A program made the translations under genes and the position numbers. A stretch of DNA of 64,000 nt from Gavia stellata (taxonomy: Eukaryota > Chordata > Aves > Gaviiformes > Gaviidae). The stretch covers positions 1,050,001 to 1,114,000 of the forward strand of contig NC_082617.1 of assembly GCF_030936135.1 (NCBI RefSeq). The letters run 5' to 3'. Below the pieces are notes generated by a model. That model saw only the letters and a list, made by a program, of their open reading frames with translations, did not search any database and was not told the origin of the DNA. The stretch's first letter is position 1. Every line of letters begins with the position of its first letter. Below, piece by piece: positions 34,768 through 46,152 of this stretch.

Positions 34768-35010
34768 CCTCCACCGACGCGGGCGGGCGCGGGGGCCGCG
34801 GTGGCTGCGGGCGGCGGCGGCGGCGGCGGGAGCGGCGGGGCGGGGCTCGGCGGAGGGGGGCGGGGCCCACCTACGGTGGGCCCCGCCCCCCTCCGCCGAG
34901 CCCCGCCCCGCCGAGCCCCGCCCCTCCTGCAGCATCGCGGCTGGACCGCCGGAGCCTTCATCCTCACCAGCATCCCCGCAGCGGTCCCCCAGCATCTCAG
35001 CCCACCTCCC
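34100..35010. promoter_or_regulatory. CpG island at the NPDC1 promoter and first exon
   Basis: GC-rich, CpG-dense DNA surrounds NPDC1 exon 1. It includes G runs at 34465-34498 that could form G-quadruplexes and several GGGGCGGGGC GC boxes upstream of the start codon. No TATA box was seen, which fits a CpG-island promoter. Confidence 0.75.
34833..34913. repeat. Perfect 39-base inverted repeat at the NPDC1 promoter
   Basis: Arms 34833-34871 and 34875-34913 are exact reverse complements around a 3-base loop (TAC). Each arm carries GC boxes (GGGGCGGGGC) and the GGCGGAGGGGGGCGGGG block. It starts 66 bases upstream of the NPDC1 ATG, so it lies in the 5' UTR or core promoter. Confidence 0.92.
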
Positions 35011-36495
35011 CACGCACACCCCCTGGGCTCGGTGGGGGGGAATGCCTCAGAGGGGGCCGCTGGGGGATGTCCATGTCCCCGCTGGTGGCCAAATTGCAGG
35101 GCTGTGGCGCTGTGCCACCAGGTCCATCTGTAGGCATCAAGGCCGTCAGCGAGACCATCACCTAAACAGGGCTCATCCTGCCCCCCCAAACCACCCTCCT
35201 TGAAAATGAGCGTTTTCCAAAACGCTGGCGTGGGACAGCTCCGAGCGTTCATTAGCTTGGCAGCGTCACTCTTTCGCGTGGTGGTGTCTCTGCACGCCAG
35301 GCGGGACGGGTAACATTAAATCTCATAACCAGAAACACCGCCTGCACGCAGAGAGGTGAGGAGCACGGGGCAGCAGAGATGCTGTTTCTGCCAAGTTCCA
35401 GGAGCAGGAGTCAGGGGAAGCTGGTGGATGTTGGGACCCGGTTACTGCTCCAGTCCCTCAGGAGTGGCACGAACTGAGGACGAGGGGCTGGGAAATCCCG
35501 CATGGGGGTCAGGTTGCTGCTGGGGTGATGCTCAGGCTGATGGCAGGAGGGGTCATGTTCCTGCCTACCAGGCAGCCACTGCACCTGACTGCAAGCGCTG
35601 AGTTTGTCAGAGCTCAGCTGCAGCCACTGGCCTTGGATAGAGCCATGCATGGCCAAAGACCCCCTCCTTTCCCAGTCACAGCCACATCCCCAGATGGCTA
35701 CGGGGTCAGCTCCCACGTACACTGGGTCAGGCTCATGTCTGTAGGGCTTGTTTTCCAACTCTTGGGTCCTCCTCGAAGCATGAACGTCCCAGCCAGCTGC
35801 AGGACAGTGGGTGCTCGCTGGAGATGTGCTGCCACGGCCACCAGCCCCAGGAATGCCCCGTGGACACCCCAGTCATGCCGACCTCCGTGTGGGGCAGGGG
35901 TCCCAGGTTATCATCCCCAGCATCCCTGTGCACTGCAGAGCTGCTCGGGGCTGCGCGAGGGTTTCCCCCACGGGAGCAGGGGATGCTGAGACAGGCAGCT
36001 TTGCAAAATCCAGGCATCTGATCTCTGGTCCCATGCTCCGGGCACAGACCCGAGACCTTGGCACGAGCCAGACGACATGACGCTCGACGGGACCCGCTGT
36101 CCGGGATCCTGCTGGCCAACATGTGCTGCCATTTCAGTCCCTAATTCTCGGTGGAGGGATTCCCACGGCCGGCACCCCGCCACCTGACTGGGCTCGGCCC
36201 CAGCTGACGGCGCTCGCGGTGGGAGCCCCATTAAAGCATCAGCGGTGCCCTGGCAGGCTGCCAGCCTGCTCCGTGCCTTTCCAAGGTTTGCCAAGAGCGA
36301 GCGACCGGGGGTGCGGCATGCTGGGGATGCTGGGCTGGGCTTTGGCAGGGGCTGCTGCCTGCCCATGGCTCTCACTGCCACCAAGGCTGTGCAGGAAGGT
36401 GCAGGCAGAGATGGGTGACAGCATGGCATGGGGCTGGCTGTGGGGACAACGCTCTTTACAGCCTTGTCATCTGCCTCCAGCAGAATAGATACCTC

Positions 36496-37005
36496 TTAAA
36501 ATTTTCTTTCTTCCTTAATTTCCTTGGCCTTTTGCTCCTGCCAGCTGTCTGGGCAAGCCCGGGATTTTTTTTCCAAAGGAAAGACCCTACATTTCCTTTG
36601 CTCTCTAATTTGCTGGAGCTCTGTACTCATTAACTGCTTCTCAATTTTAACACGCACCTCTGGGACCAGCAAGCGCACCAGGCAATGGTGCTGGGAGAAC
36701 TGAGGCAAGTGTCCACACCTGGGCCAGTAACCACATCTTTCACCTCCCACTTTTTGCCCTGCAGGAACGTGGGATTCGAGGCTTACTGGGATGGATACTG
36801 GGCCAAACCAAAGGGTTACTGGGACCAATTGGTCCCATTTATGCTGATACAAATCCCTAATAAACTCAGTGATTTCAATATGCTCTGAAAGAGCCAAGCT
36901 CCTCTTCTGCCCTGCATTGTCCCTGTCACCAAGTGACAGGCCAATCTCAGCTGGCGGGCAAAGTCCCTGCCAGGTCCTGTCCCCATGTGTCACCAGAGCC
37001 AGCAC
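36496..37005 (-). other. Unrecognised open frame in an AT-rich segment
   Basis: A 169-codon minus-strand frame lies in a stretch clearly richer in A+T than its neighbours. It encodes a basic, Glu/Lys-rich C-terminal half (VRVKIEKQLMSTELQQIREQ, later QEQKAKEIKEERKF) and a middle part with YQHKWDQLVPVTLWFGPVS. The composition is more protein-like than the GC-rich shadow frames around it, but no domain or family is recognised. It may be an exon of an unknown gene or a remnant of a mobile element. Confidence 0.25.
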
Positions 37006-37999
37006 CTCCAGCTGCAGTGGTGCTCCTGGTCATGGGTGCCCTGGTGCAGCGTGACGATGCCATCGTATGGCCAGGGCTTGGCACCTCCAGGGCAGGGTCC
37101 GGCCGGGACCCTTCACCCGTGGGACTGGGGCAGGTCCCTGGGCACTGCAGCCGACCTGGCCTTGCCGGGACTCTGCACCCTCGATGGGGTGGTTGGTGCT
37201 CCTGCCCCACCGCGGGCTCTCCAGAGACCCATAGCTGCTGGAGATTCCCCACCTCGGTGTCAGGGCCAGGGAATGGCTTCTGGTGGGGGTGAGGACACGG
37301 GGACCAGATCTGCAGCGGTGAGGAGTTACAAAGCTGATCTGGACCACAGGTCTGCAGCGTGGCTGTGGCCCGGAGCAACCAAAAGTCACCCATGGCAAAT
37401 GTCTGGGAACCAGCGATGGGTCCGTGCAGAGGCAAACCCAGCAAGTGTCGGGCCAGCGCAGGAGTGCTGGGGCCGGGACAGTCCCGAGCGGGGGCACTTG
37501 GGCAAGGGGGTCTGCGGAGGAGGCAGGTGGTGGTGGTGGTGCAACCGCTTCCCCACGTGCATGTCGAGCCTGCAGCCACCCAGCTGGGTGAGAGCAGTGG
37601 GAGGTAACTGCGGGGGCACTGCCGTGTGTGCAGGGGAGTCTGTGAGTCCTGCAAGGCGGGGAGGAGACCCCTGCCCCATGCTGCCTACCTGGACAGGGGA
37701 TGTCTGAGACCCCGAAGCACTTCTGTGAGGATCCCAGCACTCCCCAGCATCACAGCTAGCCACGGGGCAGGGTCACCATCTCTTCATTTGGGAGCAAGAG
37801 GCGGGTGGGGAGGCAGAGGCGGCTCTGGGAGCCAGACCCAAGCACAGTGGGACTGGGGGCTGCGTAGTGGGGAGCTGAGCTGGATCCTCCAGCACTGACC
37901 CATCAGGGGTGAGCAGGGCCGGCGGTGAGGTGGGACCTGCTCTCTTGTGGAAGGCAGAGAGGGATCCACTGAAGCCGCACCATCCCCACCCTTGGGGTT

Positions 38000-38110
38000 T
38001 GCAAGACCCCACTGGATGAAAGCCTGAGTGACCTGGGCCTTGCTCTAGCAAGGGCTTGGGCTACAGACCTCCAAAGGTCCCTTCCAGCCTGAGTTATCCC
38101 GGGATGCTCT
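38000..38110 (+). mobile_element. CR1 LINE 3'-end fragment
   Basis: GGGCTACAGACCTCCAAAGG followed by TCCCTTCCAGCCTGAGTTAT is the sense 3' end of a CR1 element, preceded by a degraded upstream portion. It lies just downstream of the first lipocalin gene. Confidence 0.75.
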
Positions 38111-38883
38111 GATCCCATTCCCCCTCTCTGGAGCAGTCCTTGCTGCTCGCCACGTGTCCAGCCCCAGCTCCAAGGGATTGGCCTGTTGCAGATGGCTGCT
38201 GGTTCCCAGCCTCTCAAAATACAGGCTGAGGCCATGTCTCTTGCTAATGCCGAGTTTCAGATCTTACAATTTACTTTGCAGAAAGAAAAAAAAGAAAAAA
38301 GTGGCTTTTTGGGCCTTCTTCTGGTGCTCAGCCTCTCCCAGAATGGTGCTTCAGGCTGGGGTCACTTTTGGGCTGCTTTTGGGCAGTGGTACCGGGAGTC
38401 CCTGTGCCCAAGGCTCTGGCTGGGAGGGTGGGAAGGTGCTGGGGGCTTGTCCCAGCCCCAGGATGGGAGAGCTGGAGCTCTGGCAGGGTGCACTCCTTTG
38501 CAAAGATGAGGGATAAGGCTCATCTCCTGCTCCAGAGAGGAGCCTGAGGAGTAACGTGACCCTGGGGAAAGCTGCTCAGCACCCACCCAGCGGGATGTGC
38601 CACCTAAAATCCCCCATGGACCCCAGTTGGTAGCAATGTTTCTGCCTCACACCCCATGCACTGCCTGCAAGGGCTGAGCCTGCCCCAGCTCAGTGCATCC
38701 CAGGGCACCACCACCCTGGCTGTTGAGCCGTGCTCCCCATGGGCCTCAGTGCAGCAGCCATGGGAAGGTGCCAAACTCACCCTCTGCCTCTCGCCACCTC
38801 TGTGCTCCGTGTGCGAGCCGAGCGCCGGGGACCCCTGGGCACAGAGGGCCCAGGGACAGGGGCTGCCGGTTGCTCTTTCTGAC

Positions 38884-41800
38884 TTTGGGCAGCATGATCA
38901 TCTGCTCCTTGGAAAGTCCCATCTGGCTCATGGTGCCTCTGAATTTCTCCAACACGGGGGGTTTCACTTCAGTGTCTCTGCCTGCAGGGACAGAGATGTG
39001 GCTGCAGCCTGGCTGAATGTCCCCAAACCTCCTCCTTCTCCCATGGGGGTGGCACTTTGGGGGTCCCATGCAGCCCTGCCGGAACACCCAACCTCCAACA
39101 CCCCCAGAGCAGCAGGACAAACTGTCCAACAGCTCCCATCCCACTGGCAGGGGCTTGTTGGAGGGTCTGCCCCCCACGCCCCTCGCCATCACTGCGCTTT
39201 TTTGTGCTGTTCCTCTGGCACTTACTGTAGAGAAACAGCACTGAGATGGTCAGCCGCTGGTATTGCCGGTCACTGAGGAGGATGGTGTGGCTGGCGTAGT
39301 CCATATCGACCAGGCCACAGCTGGTGAGATCTTTCCCTGCAGGAGAAAGCGGTGGGATGTTTTAGATGTGGTTTGGGGAGGGAGTGAGCTCAGGGCATTA
39401 CCTCCTGCCGGCATGCAGGCTGAGCCTCCTCGTGCATGGGGCTCCTGGTGCTCCAGCAGCTCCCAGAGCCTCAGGGACCACTGGGCTGCCACGTATTTTC
39501 CCGTTGGGCCTCACCCTGCACCCCTCCTCTGCACCCCCTACATCCAAACCCCTCCACCCCACACACCCTGCACCCCTCCTTAACACCCCCTACCCCCTGT
39601 ACCCTTCCCCTGCACCCAGCATCCCCTACAGCCCTCCTCTACCCCACACATACCCAGCACCCGCCACTGCACCCCTTGCACGTCTCTTACTCCCATTCAT
39701 CACCCCCTGTACACCCTGCACCTCCTGTGCACCCCTGTGCACCCCTGACCGAGTCCCTGAAGTCCCCCTCTCTGCCTACCCAATGGACTCCACATCGCGG
39801 CTCCCTGCTCCTTCCCACCGCCTCCACTTTGGCACAGCATGGGACCTCCTGGCACGTCAGCCTTGTCCCCAGGACTGCCCGTGCCTCTCCCCTGGCCGTG
39901 GGACACGGTCACTTCCAGCACCCCCGGCTGGGATGTCTTCCTCTCAGGGTGATCCCATGGACCTGGGACCACCCAGGGCTGCAGCCCCCTAAAAGCCATC
40001 GGTTCTTACTATGCTTGTGAGAAGCATCACTTCTTTCCTCCAGACCATTATCAGGGCTCCTAAGCCCTGCAGAGCCTGAAGAAAGTAATTTATTTAGTCT
40101 TGGGAACAAAGCATGCTTTTAACAGCCCAAATCTGCAAGCTTTAGGATCTTACCCCTCCATGGGGGACCTGCTGGGACTCACTTGCACCAAGAGAGAGGT
40201 TGGGGTCCCCCAGCACTGTGTCTCACATGCTGGAGGTTGGGGCTCTCTCTGAGGATGCTCCTGGACAACCTCTCCCTGAATTAACCCAGCGCCAACCCTC
40301 ACCGATGACCGGGCGCACAGCTAGACCGGCGCATGCCCACAGCCACCACCTGCCCCTCTGGGACGCCCTGCGACGCGGCCCCTTGTGCCTCACAGCAAAG
40401 GGACCTTCTGCCCCAGATGGCATCACCCCCAAATCCCAACTCCAGCATGCTCCACAGAGAGAGTCAGAGAGCCGGGAGGGTGCGTGGGGCTGGGCTGGGC
40501 TCTGGGACAGGCGTCCCTGTGCCTGGGTGGAGACGTCAACGGGGCAGCGCTGTTATCTGAAGGGCCTGGTATGGGCAGCCCAGGGAGCGTGGCATGGAAA
40601 TCCCTAGCTCCCCACGGTACATTTTGTGGCAGTACGTGAAACTGCCACCTACACGGTGGGAAATAGCCCACACCGATGTTCGTGCCATGGTTCTGGGGGC
40701 AGAGGCTTAAGCCCTGCTGCTGGGTCAGGTCCCATCTCCTCCCCGTGCTCCCCTGATACTTACGGGAGTTTGCGTATTGACCAGATTGATCAGGTTTATT
40801 GAGGACCATCATCCTCTGCTCGCATCCTGCAGGTCTGGAGAGCAAATAAAGACCATTGGACTCCAGCTGATGGCATGCAAAGCCCTCAGCTTTCCCAGTG
40901 GGCCGCCTCAAAAAGCAGCTTGAGAGGTCATTTGGTTGCTCCAGACCAAGCAGCTTCTGGGAGAGGCGTGAAGCTGCACCTGGGGCTTGAGCTCAGGCAG
41001 TTCCAATTAGAGACAAGGCATAATTAGCAATGTCAGGAGTGGCTGGGAGGAAGCTGTCAGGGGAATGCCAAGATTTCCATCTCTCATCATCATCTAAACA
41101 AGACTGGACACCTTTCTAGGAGGAACAGGCTCATCACCCAATTAATTGGGCTGAATGCAGAGGTAATGGGGGAGATCCTCTAGCCAGTGGAAGAAACTGA
41201 TTTTCACATCAGGTCTTCAAAGCATGTGAAGCCATACCAGTCATCTCCACTGAGAAGCAGCTCGGTTGATTTTGGCCTCTCTTCTCAGCCATGCTCCCAG
41301 AATGGGGATTGAAGGCAATCCTGCACTGATAAAGACAGATTAAGTACAAAGACATTTCTGTCTAATTTCTGTGATTTAGTGATGTTTCTCCAGTCCCCAA
41401 TGCTGCCCACACAAAGGTGCTTTACAAATACCCAGGGATGGATTAATTCTGTGACTCCACCTGCAACCTGAAGGAGCAAACCTTCCCCGCGGGCTGGAGG
41501 GGTTCCTGGCACAGTCCTTTGCTCCTTTTTTGCCAAACAGGCGGTACCTCAAGTCTGAAGCGGCAGCAGGAGCAGCTGTTGGACACCTCCCACCTGGGCG
41601 CAGAGCTCTGGCACAGCAGCTCTGGTCTCGCCTCCTGAAGTCTCCAGCCATGTGGCAGGTATTCCCATGTCCGCTGTATTTTTCTACAGCTGGTTGATCA
41701 CCATTCCAGGTTGGAGGTGAGAGACCAGTTCTGGATAGCTCTGCTCCATGCACACAGTTAGCACACGTGTTTTACCAGGACGGGAAGCAACGACCCCCTG

Positions 41801-42589
41801 GGGACTTGCGTGGTTCTTCCTTTCTATGCTTCACGAAGAACTTGGGAGCTAATTGCGGTGAAGAGCAAGAAGGAGAGGAGCCCTGGGTGAAAGCCATAGC
41901 AAGTGAGAAGATTTGCATTGCACTGACATGTACCCAGAAATTAAAGTTTTGATTATTATTTCACCATCACAGTGAAATATGGTGCTCACGGACATCTTCC
42001 TATTTTTCTTGAGGTCTTTGATCCAGCTGGAGTGGGAAGCTATGGCAATGGTACGCCACTTCCCAGCGAGCTAGAGAGAATGGCTCTGCGCTGACTAATA
42101 CGGAGAGCAATGAGAGCTTCAGGGATAGAGCAGGAACCCCCCACTCCCTCTTCTGCCCAGGCTGCTGACGGCATGGACAAGCATCTCTTCTGCCAGGCAG
42201 AGCAGTGGTCTGCCACAACGAGCTAACCCAGTGCATGATCCACTTGGCCAAACCCAGGTACTCTGTGACCTTCACTAGCCTGCCGACTCCCCCACTAAGA
42301 CATTCAAGCACCCAAATGTGGTGCTGTTGAATGCCAGGAGGCCTGAGGGACTTTGACTTCCAGCAGGAACTGGGGTCCTCGCAAAAGCCGGCAGGTGGGT
42401 TTTGTCTGACCACTGCTCCCTCGTGAAGACCATGTCCAAGCAAGGCACCTTCCCCATTCTCCACCATGGGAAAACCCCCTCCAGCAATGTTACCTTCTTT
42501 CCATCCAAATATTCTTTCAGAGGGATTTTTGCCCGGACCTGAAGCATCAACAGAAGTATCAACTCCAGGAGCAAGAAAATGACCTTCAT
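38884..42589 (-). CDS. Secreted lipocalin, exons 1-5 clear, last exon not found
   Basis: Small secreted carrier of the lipocalin family; ligand unknown. Exons on the minus strand: 42589-42494, 42070-41934, 40834-40764, 39336-39226 and 38981-38884, with matching phases (171 residues). Residues 1-20 are a signal peptide (MKVIFLLLELILLLMLQ). Motif 1 is GKWRTIAIAS (W37; the usual Tyr after Trp is Arg). Cys82 sits in AGCEQRMMV, the usual first Cys of the fold's disulfide. Motif 2 is DMDYASH, with LFLYS at the end of exon 4. Exon 5 ends GLSKEQMIMLPK. The exon plan matches the two lipocalins to the right. Oddities: at the point where both sisters have a GTGAG donor there is none, only a weak AAA|GTCAGA; reading through adds a tail ending at 38746; and no terminal Cys exon or nearby minus-strand AATAAA was found. 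It could be a gene with an altered C-terminus or a recent pseudogene; the five exons carry no frameshift or stop. Confidence 0.8.
39500..39740. repeat. Pyrimidine-rich CACCCCT low-complexity tract
   Basis: Irregular repeats of (T)GCACCCCTCCT and ACACCCCCTAC over about 240 bases in intron 3 of the first lipocalin gene. Almost no G occurs on the plus strand. Confidence 0.7.
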
Positions 42590-45118
42590 CTTCAGCACAT
42601 CTGCGAGAAAGACAAGCTCTGCAGGCAGCTCAGAGCTTTCACCCCTGCGCACGGATCCTCGGGGGCAGCAGAGCCAACCCTCCCTCGTCCCCGTCTGTGC
42701 GATACCAGTGCCGAGATAACATTGTTAGCTGGGTTTCTCCCCGTCTGCAGCTGAACAACATGTTTCTACCAAGGTCTTAGACGGAGTGATCCCCTCAGGT
42801 TCTCCACGAGAGGGCAGGGAGAAGGGGGCGAGAAATTCTCTGCCAGCTTCAGCCCCACCAATGCTTTTCATGGGGTCAAAGGAAGAGGCTCCAGAGTGAT
42901 GGAGAGCCCCAAATGAGCTCCTCGGCACCCTGGGGTGCGTCCCGCCTGGTCCCGGGGGCTGGATATGTCCCTCCTGCATAAGTGATCCTCATTTCATCTC
43001 TAAATCTTCCTTTGTTGTGGGTAAAGCTTCACTCTCCCGGACTCTTTTTTGCTCAGATGTGGTGGTGTAGAGCAGAGCTCTCCAAACTTTTTTGATTGCA
43101 CACCCTCATCAGAGAAAAGCTTTTGAGCGTGCACCCCCAATATATGTATATTTATTCATAAATTATATACATGTACATTATAAAACATACACAGTAGTAG
43201 ACATTTTTAAAGGACAAGATAAAGATTAGATAAACACTAGTTTTAAAATACTATTTTATTTTACTTTATTTATTAATGGTACCGAAAACACTTTCTTCCT
43301 GCATCCCAACGGATTGTCTTGCGTACCCCATGGGGTCCACGCACCCTGCTTTGGAAACCACTTCTCTAGAGAAAGCAGGGATCTCCCCTGACAGTTAAGT
43401 CTGATAAAAGGGATGTGTGTTTTTTTATCCCTAGTGATGCTGCTGGTCTTTACGGCAAGCTCCATTGGTCCGTATCGTGGTGTGGTCTCACCCATCAGTG
43501 TCATGAGTTGACAAAGGCTGAGCATGGAGCACACTCAGGACTTGCGATGCCTGACCCTTCCCTGACAGGGATTCTCCACCCTCTTTCCCTGCCTGTCACC
43601 TCCAGAGGTGCATACCTGACCAAATACTAAAGTAGCTACAACTGGCAGGAGCAGTCATGAAATCACAGGTTTCCCTGTCAGGAGGGAGAGCAGGGGGTGG
43701 CAGACAGCTCTGGCTCACCCTGCCCTGGGGACCGTGGGTGGGAAAGGATGTGAAATTCCCCTTTTATTTCCAAAGGAGCTGCCAATTTTGTAGATGTCCT
43801 AAAAACTGGGTTCCCCAACTGGCCCTGCCTTGTCCTTGTGCTCTGGGAGGACGTGTTGCATCCTCACCTGAGCAGGTGAGGCACGTTGGGTTCCTACTGG
43901 GAAATCCTTGACTCCACCAGGGACAGGGGTGTTTCCAGTCACAGGACACCAGTTCCCATAATTTCTGCTAAGTGGGAGTCTTACGGAGTCTTACTTGTAC
44001 CAAAATCCCAACCCAGCATTCGGCTGAAGTCGGAGGAGGACGTGTTTCGCTGTGTCTGTAGGCGTACCTTCTTGCACACACTGAGCAGTGGTCAGAGCAT
44101 CCTTTCACGCCCCTTTATTTACGACCACCAGGTAACACTTTCCCGGCCCCGTGTGCTGCTGAGAGTCCCTCAACCCTTGCTGAAGGCACGTCATGAACCT
44201 GACTAATCTGCTCTCCCACCCACGCTCCTGCCTTATCGCCACCATTTTGCATATGGAAGCAGCTCTCCGTTCCCAGGATTAACTTTGACTCCTGAAACTA
44301 CGAAGATCAATCCCCTGACAATGGTTTTTCTACTTATACATATTTTATTGCATTAAGGGAAAGACATCCGGCTCTGCAGTGTCTGCAAGTCCAGCCCAGA
44401 CAAGATTATCCACCACTTAACAGGAGATGCAAACAGCCGAGCATTACTGCCGTGCTTTGCACAGTGTTTCACCTCAGAAAGGGCTCTGGTTAGGAATAAA
44501 AGCTCTTTCCAGAAAGCCTGACAAAGCCCTGGGGTAGATAAATTATTAAAAAAAATAAGGCTTACCAAGGGCACCGTCACATCAAAGGCAGCGTGTGGAC
44601 AGCCGGTACAGCTTCTCTACGCAGGCAATACCTATTTCTTAGGAAAAAAGTTCCCAGAATTATTTACTGGGAGAACTCCCGTGGCCAAGGAATTAGCAGT
44701 TTTACAAAATCCCCTCCTAGTCTATTCAGGTCTCCAGAGGACGTTGCTTGCCATCCCTCTGCCACTGCCCGAGAGGGTGAAGACCTCTGCAGTACTCCAC
44801 GCTGGAGGGACGGTACCCAGCTCCTGGGATGGGATGAGACACAGCTCACCTCCCCGGGGTCGTACCTGCGTGCGTTGGGCTTTCTGAAGGTGGCACCGTG
44901 AGTTGAAGCCAGCTGTGCTAGGGGCTGTCAGACACGGAGGGAGACGATGCTGTGAATTAGGTACCCAGCCCCCAGGTCCCACTGGGCAATAACGGATCTG
45001 AGCATTGGATGCATTGGTGAGGGAGAGCGAGGAGCGGCCGGCTGTGCCCCCACCATCACCACGCGGCACCGCCCAACCGGGAGCCCCAGACTCCTTCGTG
45101 TGTGTTGGGTCACCGAGA
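42590..45118. other. Spacer between the first lipocalin and the olfactory receptor pseudogene
   Basis: AT-richer sequence holding the hAT-like insert (43073-43363) and a minus-strand AATAAA at 44344-44349. No coding exon was recognised. Confidence 0.5.
43073..43363. mobile_element. Ancient non-autonomous hAT-like DNA transposon
   Basis: An AT-rich insert of about 290 bases with degenerate terminal inverted repeats: left CAGAGCTCTCCAAACTTTTT and, reverse-complemented, right AAGTGGTTTCCAAAGCAGGG, both close to the hAT-Charlie pattern CAGTGGTTCTCAAACTTT. Flanks GTGTAGAG (43065-43072) and CTCTAGAG (43364-43371) could be an 8-base target duplication with two differences. No transposase frame remains. 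Confidence 0.65.
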
Positions 45119-46152
45119 GCCGTGTTCCTGCCATGGGGAGGGTGGGGGTTGCTCAGTGGCGATGCCTGCACCCTTGGTGGACATCCGTAACACCCCCCTG
45201 CACAGGGCTTTCCTGGTGACCCCTTTGACCTCGCTGTTTCTCAAGCTGTAGATGATGGGGTTGAGCATGGGGGTCACAACGGCATACAGCGGGGCGAGGA
45301 CCTAGTCCATCTCCTTGCAGCCACTGGAGTGAGGCACCAGATACACAAACGGCCCCAGCACCGAAGAACAGGGACACCACGATCAGGTGGGAGGTGCAGG
45401 TGGCAAAGGCCCTCTGTGTCCCTGCTCCCTTCTGGAGGACAGCCTCAATGATGTAGATGTACGACACGAGAGTAAGGATGGAAAAGCCCATCGCAATAGT
45501 CCCAGCCAAAGCATACAAGGCGGCATTGTTGAGGTGAGCGTTAGGGCTGCAGGACGCCTTCAGCAAGAAGGTCATCTCACAGAACAAGTGGTCAATCATG
45601 TTGGACCCACAGAAGGGCAAGTGGGCTGTGAGGAAGGCCTGGATCAGAGATGAGAAGGAGCCGCTCAGCCATGAAACAGCCACTGAGCAGTGACATAAGC
45701 GCTCATGGGGATGTGCTCTACATGAGCACTCATGAGTGCTGGGTAGTGGAGGGGGTGGCAGATGGCCAGGTACCGATTGTAGGCCATGGCAGCCAGGAGC
45801 ATGCACTTGGAGCCCCCAAAGCAAAGGAAGAAGTAGATCTGTGTGATGCAGCCCACAAAGGAGATGGTGTGCTGTGGTGAGAAGGAGTCTCCAAGGATCT
45901 TAGGGAGGGTGACGGAGGAGTAGGAGATGTCCAGGAAGGAGAGGTGCCCCAGGAAGAAATACATGGGGGAGTGCAGGCGGGTGTCCAGCCAGACAAGGGT
46001 GACGATGAGCAGGTTCCCCAGCACTGTCATCAGGTAAATGAGTGAGAAACACAGGAAGAGGGTCACCTGTGCTCTGTAGGCACTGGAAAACCCCAAGAAA
46101 GGAACATGGTGGGGCTGCTGAGATTTCCCCGCTGCAGGGATTCGGGGCTCAT
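45119..46152 (-). pseudogene. Olfactory receptor pseudogene (class II-like)
   Basis: Remains of a seven-helix odorant receptor. The hallmarks are there: GNLLIVTLVWLDTRLHSPMY and FFLGHLSFLDISYSSVTLPK (TM1-TM2), MAYNRYLAICHPLHYP (family MAYDRYVAICHPLHY, Asp changed to Asn), LVSYIYIIEAVL, and the TM7 signature PMLNPIIYSLRN. The frame is broken at least three times: near the N-terminus (about 46090, after LSSPTMF), near 45690-45720 where a duplicated ATGAG(T/C)GCT(C/T)ATGT segment disrupts the end of TM3/ICL2, and near 45345 before TM6-TM7. An in-frame TAG follows at about 45303, where an AAG Lys would be expected. The possible ATG is at 46152 and the frame closes at 45119. A single coding exon is normal for this family. 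Confidence 0.88.

Larger units (their letters stand above)
34914..38745. other. Intergenic region between NPDC1 and the lipocalin cluster
   Basis: No recognisable gene. It contains an unusually AT-rich segment with an open frame (36480-37005), a CR1 tail (38000-38110) and otherwise unique GC-rich sequence. FUT7, ABCA2 and CLIC3, which lie between NPDC1 and the lipocalins in human, were not recognised here. Confidence 0.6.

Noticed and set aside
41285-41536. Minus-strand frame after a TTGCAG acceptor, considered as lipocalin exon 2
   Set aside because: No GxW motif or fitting phase; the true exon 2 with GKWRTIAIAS was found at 41934-42070.
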